A DNA stretch of 22,068 nt, from the NCBI GenBank assembly GCA_002304945.1, contig DBPQ01000004.1:1-22068 (forward strand), written 5' to 3'. How positions within the stretch are numbered: position 1 is the first letter of the stretch; each line of letters begins with the position of its first letter. This DNA is from Actinomycetales bacterium UBA1416. Lineage in GTDB: Bacteria; Actinomycetota; Actinomycetes; Actinomycetales; Actinomycetaceae. Below the pieces are notes generated by a model. It did not search any database and was not told the DNA's origin. It saw nothing but the letters and a program-made list of their open reading frames with translations. The translations under genes were made by a program, and so were the position numbers. Positions 20,761 to 22,068 of this stretch are shown one piece after another.

Positions 20761-22067
20761 GGCGTCACCCCCGGCCACGCGCTGGGTTCCACACGGGCGC
20801 ACCAGCGGTCGGTGACCGCCTCGGAGACCAGCCGGAGCCGCCACCGGATCGAGTCGAGTTCCTCGGCGATCCGCCGTGTGCCGTCGTTCGCCACCTCATC
20901 CCACCGCAGGGGCACCTCGGTGAGGATGTCCGCGATGTCCGCGAGCGGCAGGGCGGCGCCGTCGGGCGTCCCGGGGAGGGCCTCGAGGGAGCGGATGATC
21001 CGCGCGAGCTGGAACCGCAGGGACCGTGGATTGCCCTCATCCGTGAGCAGGAGCTCCCAGACGCCGGTCACGCCTCCCCCGAGGTAGCGGCGGCGATACG
21101 TCAGGATCGACTCGTGCGCCATCAACGTGGAGTCCACCAGGAGCCGCTCCGCCTCCGGCGGGTGTGCCCGTCCGAGCGTCCCGGCGAGGGTCCCCACCAC
21201 GTGCTCGGCGCGCTCGAGGCGCCGCCCGACCTCGAGGAGGTGCCAGCCGACGTCCCGCACCATCGCCTCGTCCAGCAGCCCCGCGAGTGACAGGAGGGGG
21301 GTGACCATCCGCCCGAGCGGCGCGCCGAGGGCCAGGGTGCCGTCCCGCCCGCGGGTGCGGCGCACGCGCCCGATCTCCCGCTCGATCGCCGCGAACGCCG
21401 GCCACGCGTCCGGCGAGAGCAGGTCCGGGACCGCGCGGGCGTTGCGCTGCGCCGCGGTGACGGCCTGCGCGAGCGTGCCCGCGCCGTCGCCCGCCACGAG
21501 TTCCGGGAGGTCCGCGTCCGCGTCGGCCCCCGAGACGTCGCGGAGCGTCGCCACCAGCACGTCGAGGGCGAGGCGGCCCGCGCCGTCGCTCCCGGCCGCG
21601 TGCGTCGCGCCGTGGTAGTCGTCCCAGCGGTCAGCGGTCGCCCGGAGCAGCCGGGCGAGTGACTCCGCCCGCTCCAGGTGGCGGCCCAGCCGGTGGAGGT
21701 CAGCCGCGGCGCGGGGCGTGATCACCGACGACGGCGGCAACCCCGGCGTCCGCACCCCCGCCTCTTCGGGCGCATCGGCGGGCTCGGCCGCCACCACCCA
21801 CACGTCCTTCGCCGGCCGGGACCGGCCGTCGTCGAGGTCCCCGACACGGCCGAGCGCGCCGGACATCACCGACCACCCGTCGCCATGGGCGACGGCGAAG
21901 GTGCGCAGCGCCGTCGGCTGGTCGCTGACGCCCTCCCGGCTGAGGGAGGGGGCCTCGCTCGGTTCCACCGGCTCCTGCCCCACCCACGCCCACGGCTCGT
22001 GGGAGAGCCGCGCGCACAGGTCCGCGCGGTCGGCGAGGCTCAGCTCCCGGGCGTCGATGGTGGTGCG
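20757..22067 (-). CDS. Circularly permuted ATP-grasp/alpha-E (DUF403) fusion, C-terminal fragment
   Basis: 436 residues are visible and the 5' end is outside the window. A GTG at 21983 is not the start: the frame continues without a stop to the edge, and the upstream residues RTTIDARELSLADRADLCARL match the C-terminal part of circularly permuted ATP-grasp proteins. Residues 1 to about 95 finish that domain (WVGQEPVEPS, LRTFAVAHGDGWSVMSGALGRV, SRPAKDVWVV). After a short linker the alpha-E domain runs from about 118 to the end: SVITPRAAADLHRLGRHLERAESLARLLR, then WHLLEVGRRLERAEHVVGTL and LLTDEGNPRSLRFQLARI, all-helical with conserved Glu-Arg pairs. The ATP-grasp half should form an amide bond with ATP; the alpha-E part is an uncharacterised helical partner. 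It is the upstream gene of the transglutaminase-Nudix operon. Confidence 0.92.
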   Translation of the reverse strand, partial: RTTIDARELSLADRADLCARLSHEPWAWVGQEPVEPSEAPSLSREGVSDQPTALRTFAVAHGDGWSVMSGALGRVGDLDDGRSRPAKDVWVVAAEPADAPEEAGVRTPGLPPSSVITPRAAADLHRLGRHLERAESLARLLRATADRWDDYHGATHAAGSDGAGRLALDVLVATLRDVSGADADADLPELVAGDGAGTLAQAVTAAQRNARAVPDLLSPDAWPAFAAIEREIGRVRRTRGRDGTLALGAPLGRMVTPLLSLAGLLDEAMVRDVGWHLLEVGRRLERAEHVVGTLAGTLGRAHPPEAERLLVDSTLMAHESILTYRRRYLGGGVTGVWELLLTDEGNPRSLRFQLARIIRSLEALPGTPDGAALPLADIADILTEVPLRWDEVANDGTRRIAEELDSIRWRLRLVSEAVTDRWCARVEPSAWPGVTP

Positions 22068-22068
22068 G

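Overview
The window is very GC-rich DNA packed with genes, many of which start with GTG. Several candidate promoters place a TAnnnT-like -10 box 6-7 bases upstream of a start codon that lacks a Shine-Dalgarno site, as in leaderless actinobacterial genes. With the protein families present (MoxR/DUF58/VWA operon, CopD-CtaG fusion, LmeA-like DUF2993 protein, circularly permuted ATP-grasp/alpha-E/transglutaminase set), this points to a chromosome of an aerobic actinomycete, probably of the Micrococcales. I see no rRNA, tRNA, insertion sequence, prophage or CRISPR array, and no gap of more than 300 bases without a gene.

Layout. At 2-475 is the 3' end of a 2-oxoacid dehydrogenase E2 gene. A sulfide:quinone oxidoreductase-family flavoprotein follows (576-2033), with a 55-residue small gene coupled to it (2040-2207). 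On the minus strand an S9 peptidase and an SDR-like protein form an ATGA-overlapped pair (4934 to 2215). Divergent from these are a class I photolyase, an FAD amine-oxidase-like enzyme and an N-acetylmuramoyl-L-alanine amidase (5082-8621). A single-pass protein with a cysteine-rich outer domain (9938-8610, minus) is divergent from a DUF2993 lipid-binding protein (10034-10714). A CopD-CtaG fusion membrane protein (12793-10754, minus) is divergent from a six-gene Bat-like operon (12875-17838): MoxR ATPase, DUF58, small membrane protein, two VWA membrane proteins and a TPR-like membrane protein. A TetR regulator (18427-17840, minus) is divergent from a membrane protein carrying a duplicated four-cysteine module (18549-19478). 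The right end is a minus-strand operon, ATP-grasp/alpha-E fusion (cut by the window edge), transglutaminase, then Nudix hydrolase, joined by GTGA overlaps.

How the genes work together. The MoxR operon looks like a complete chaperone/metal-ion-adhesion module for assembling or remodelling cell-envelope proteins. The alpha-E/ATP-grasp/transglutaminase operon matches a widespread but biochemically obscure amide-bond-forming set; the coupled Nudix gene is an addition worth checking. Several convergent gene pairs share inverted repeats lying inside the 3' coding end of one partner. These are candidate two-way terminators, the clearest being a 28-bp perfect palindrome at 2246-2273 and a 13-bp stem at 10756-10797.
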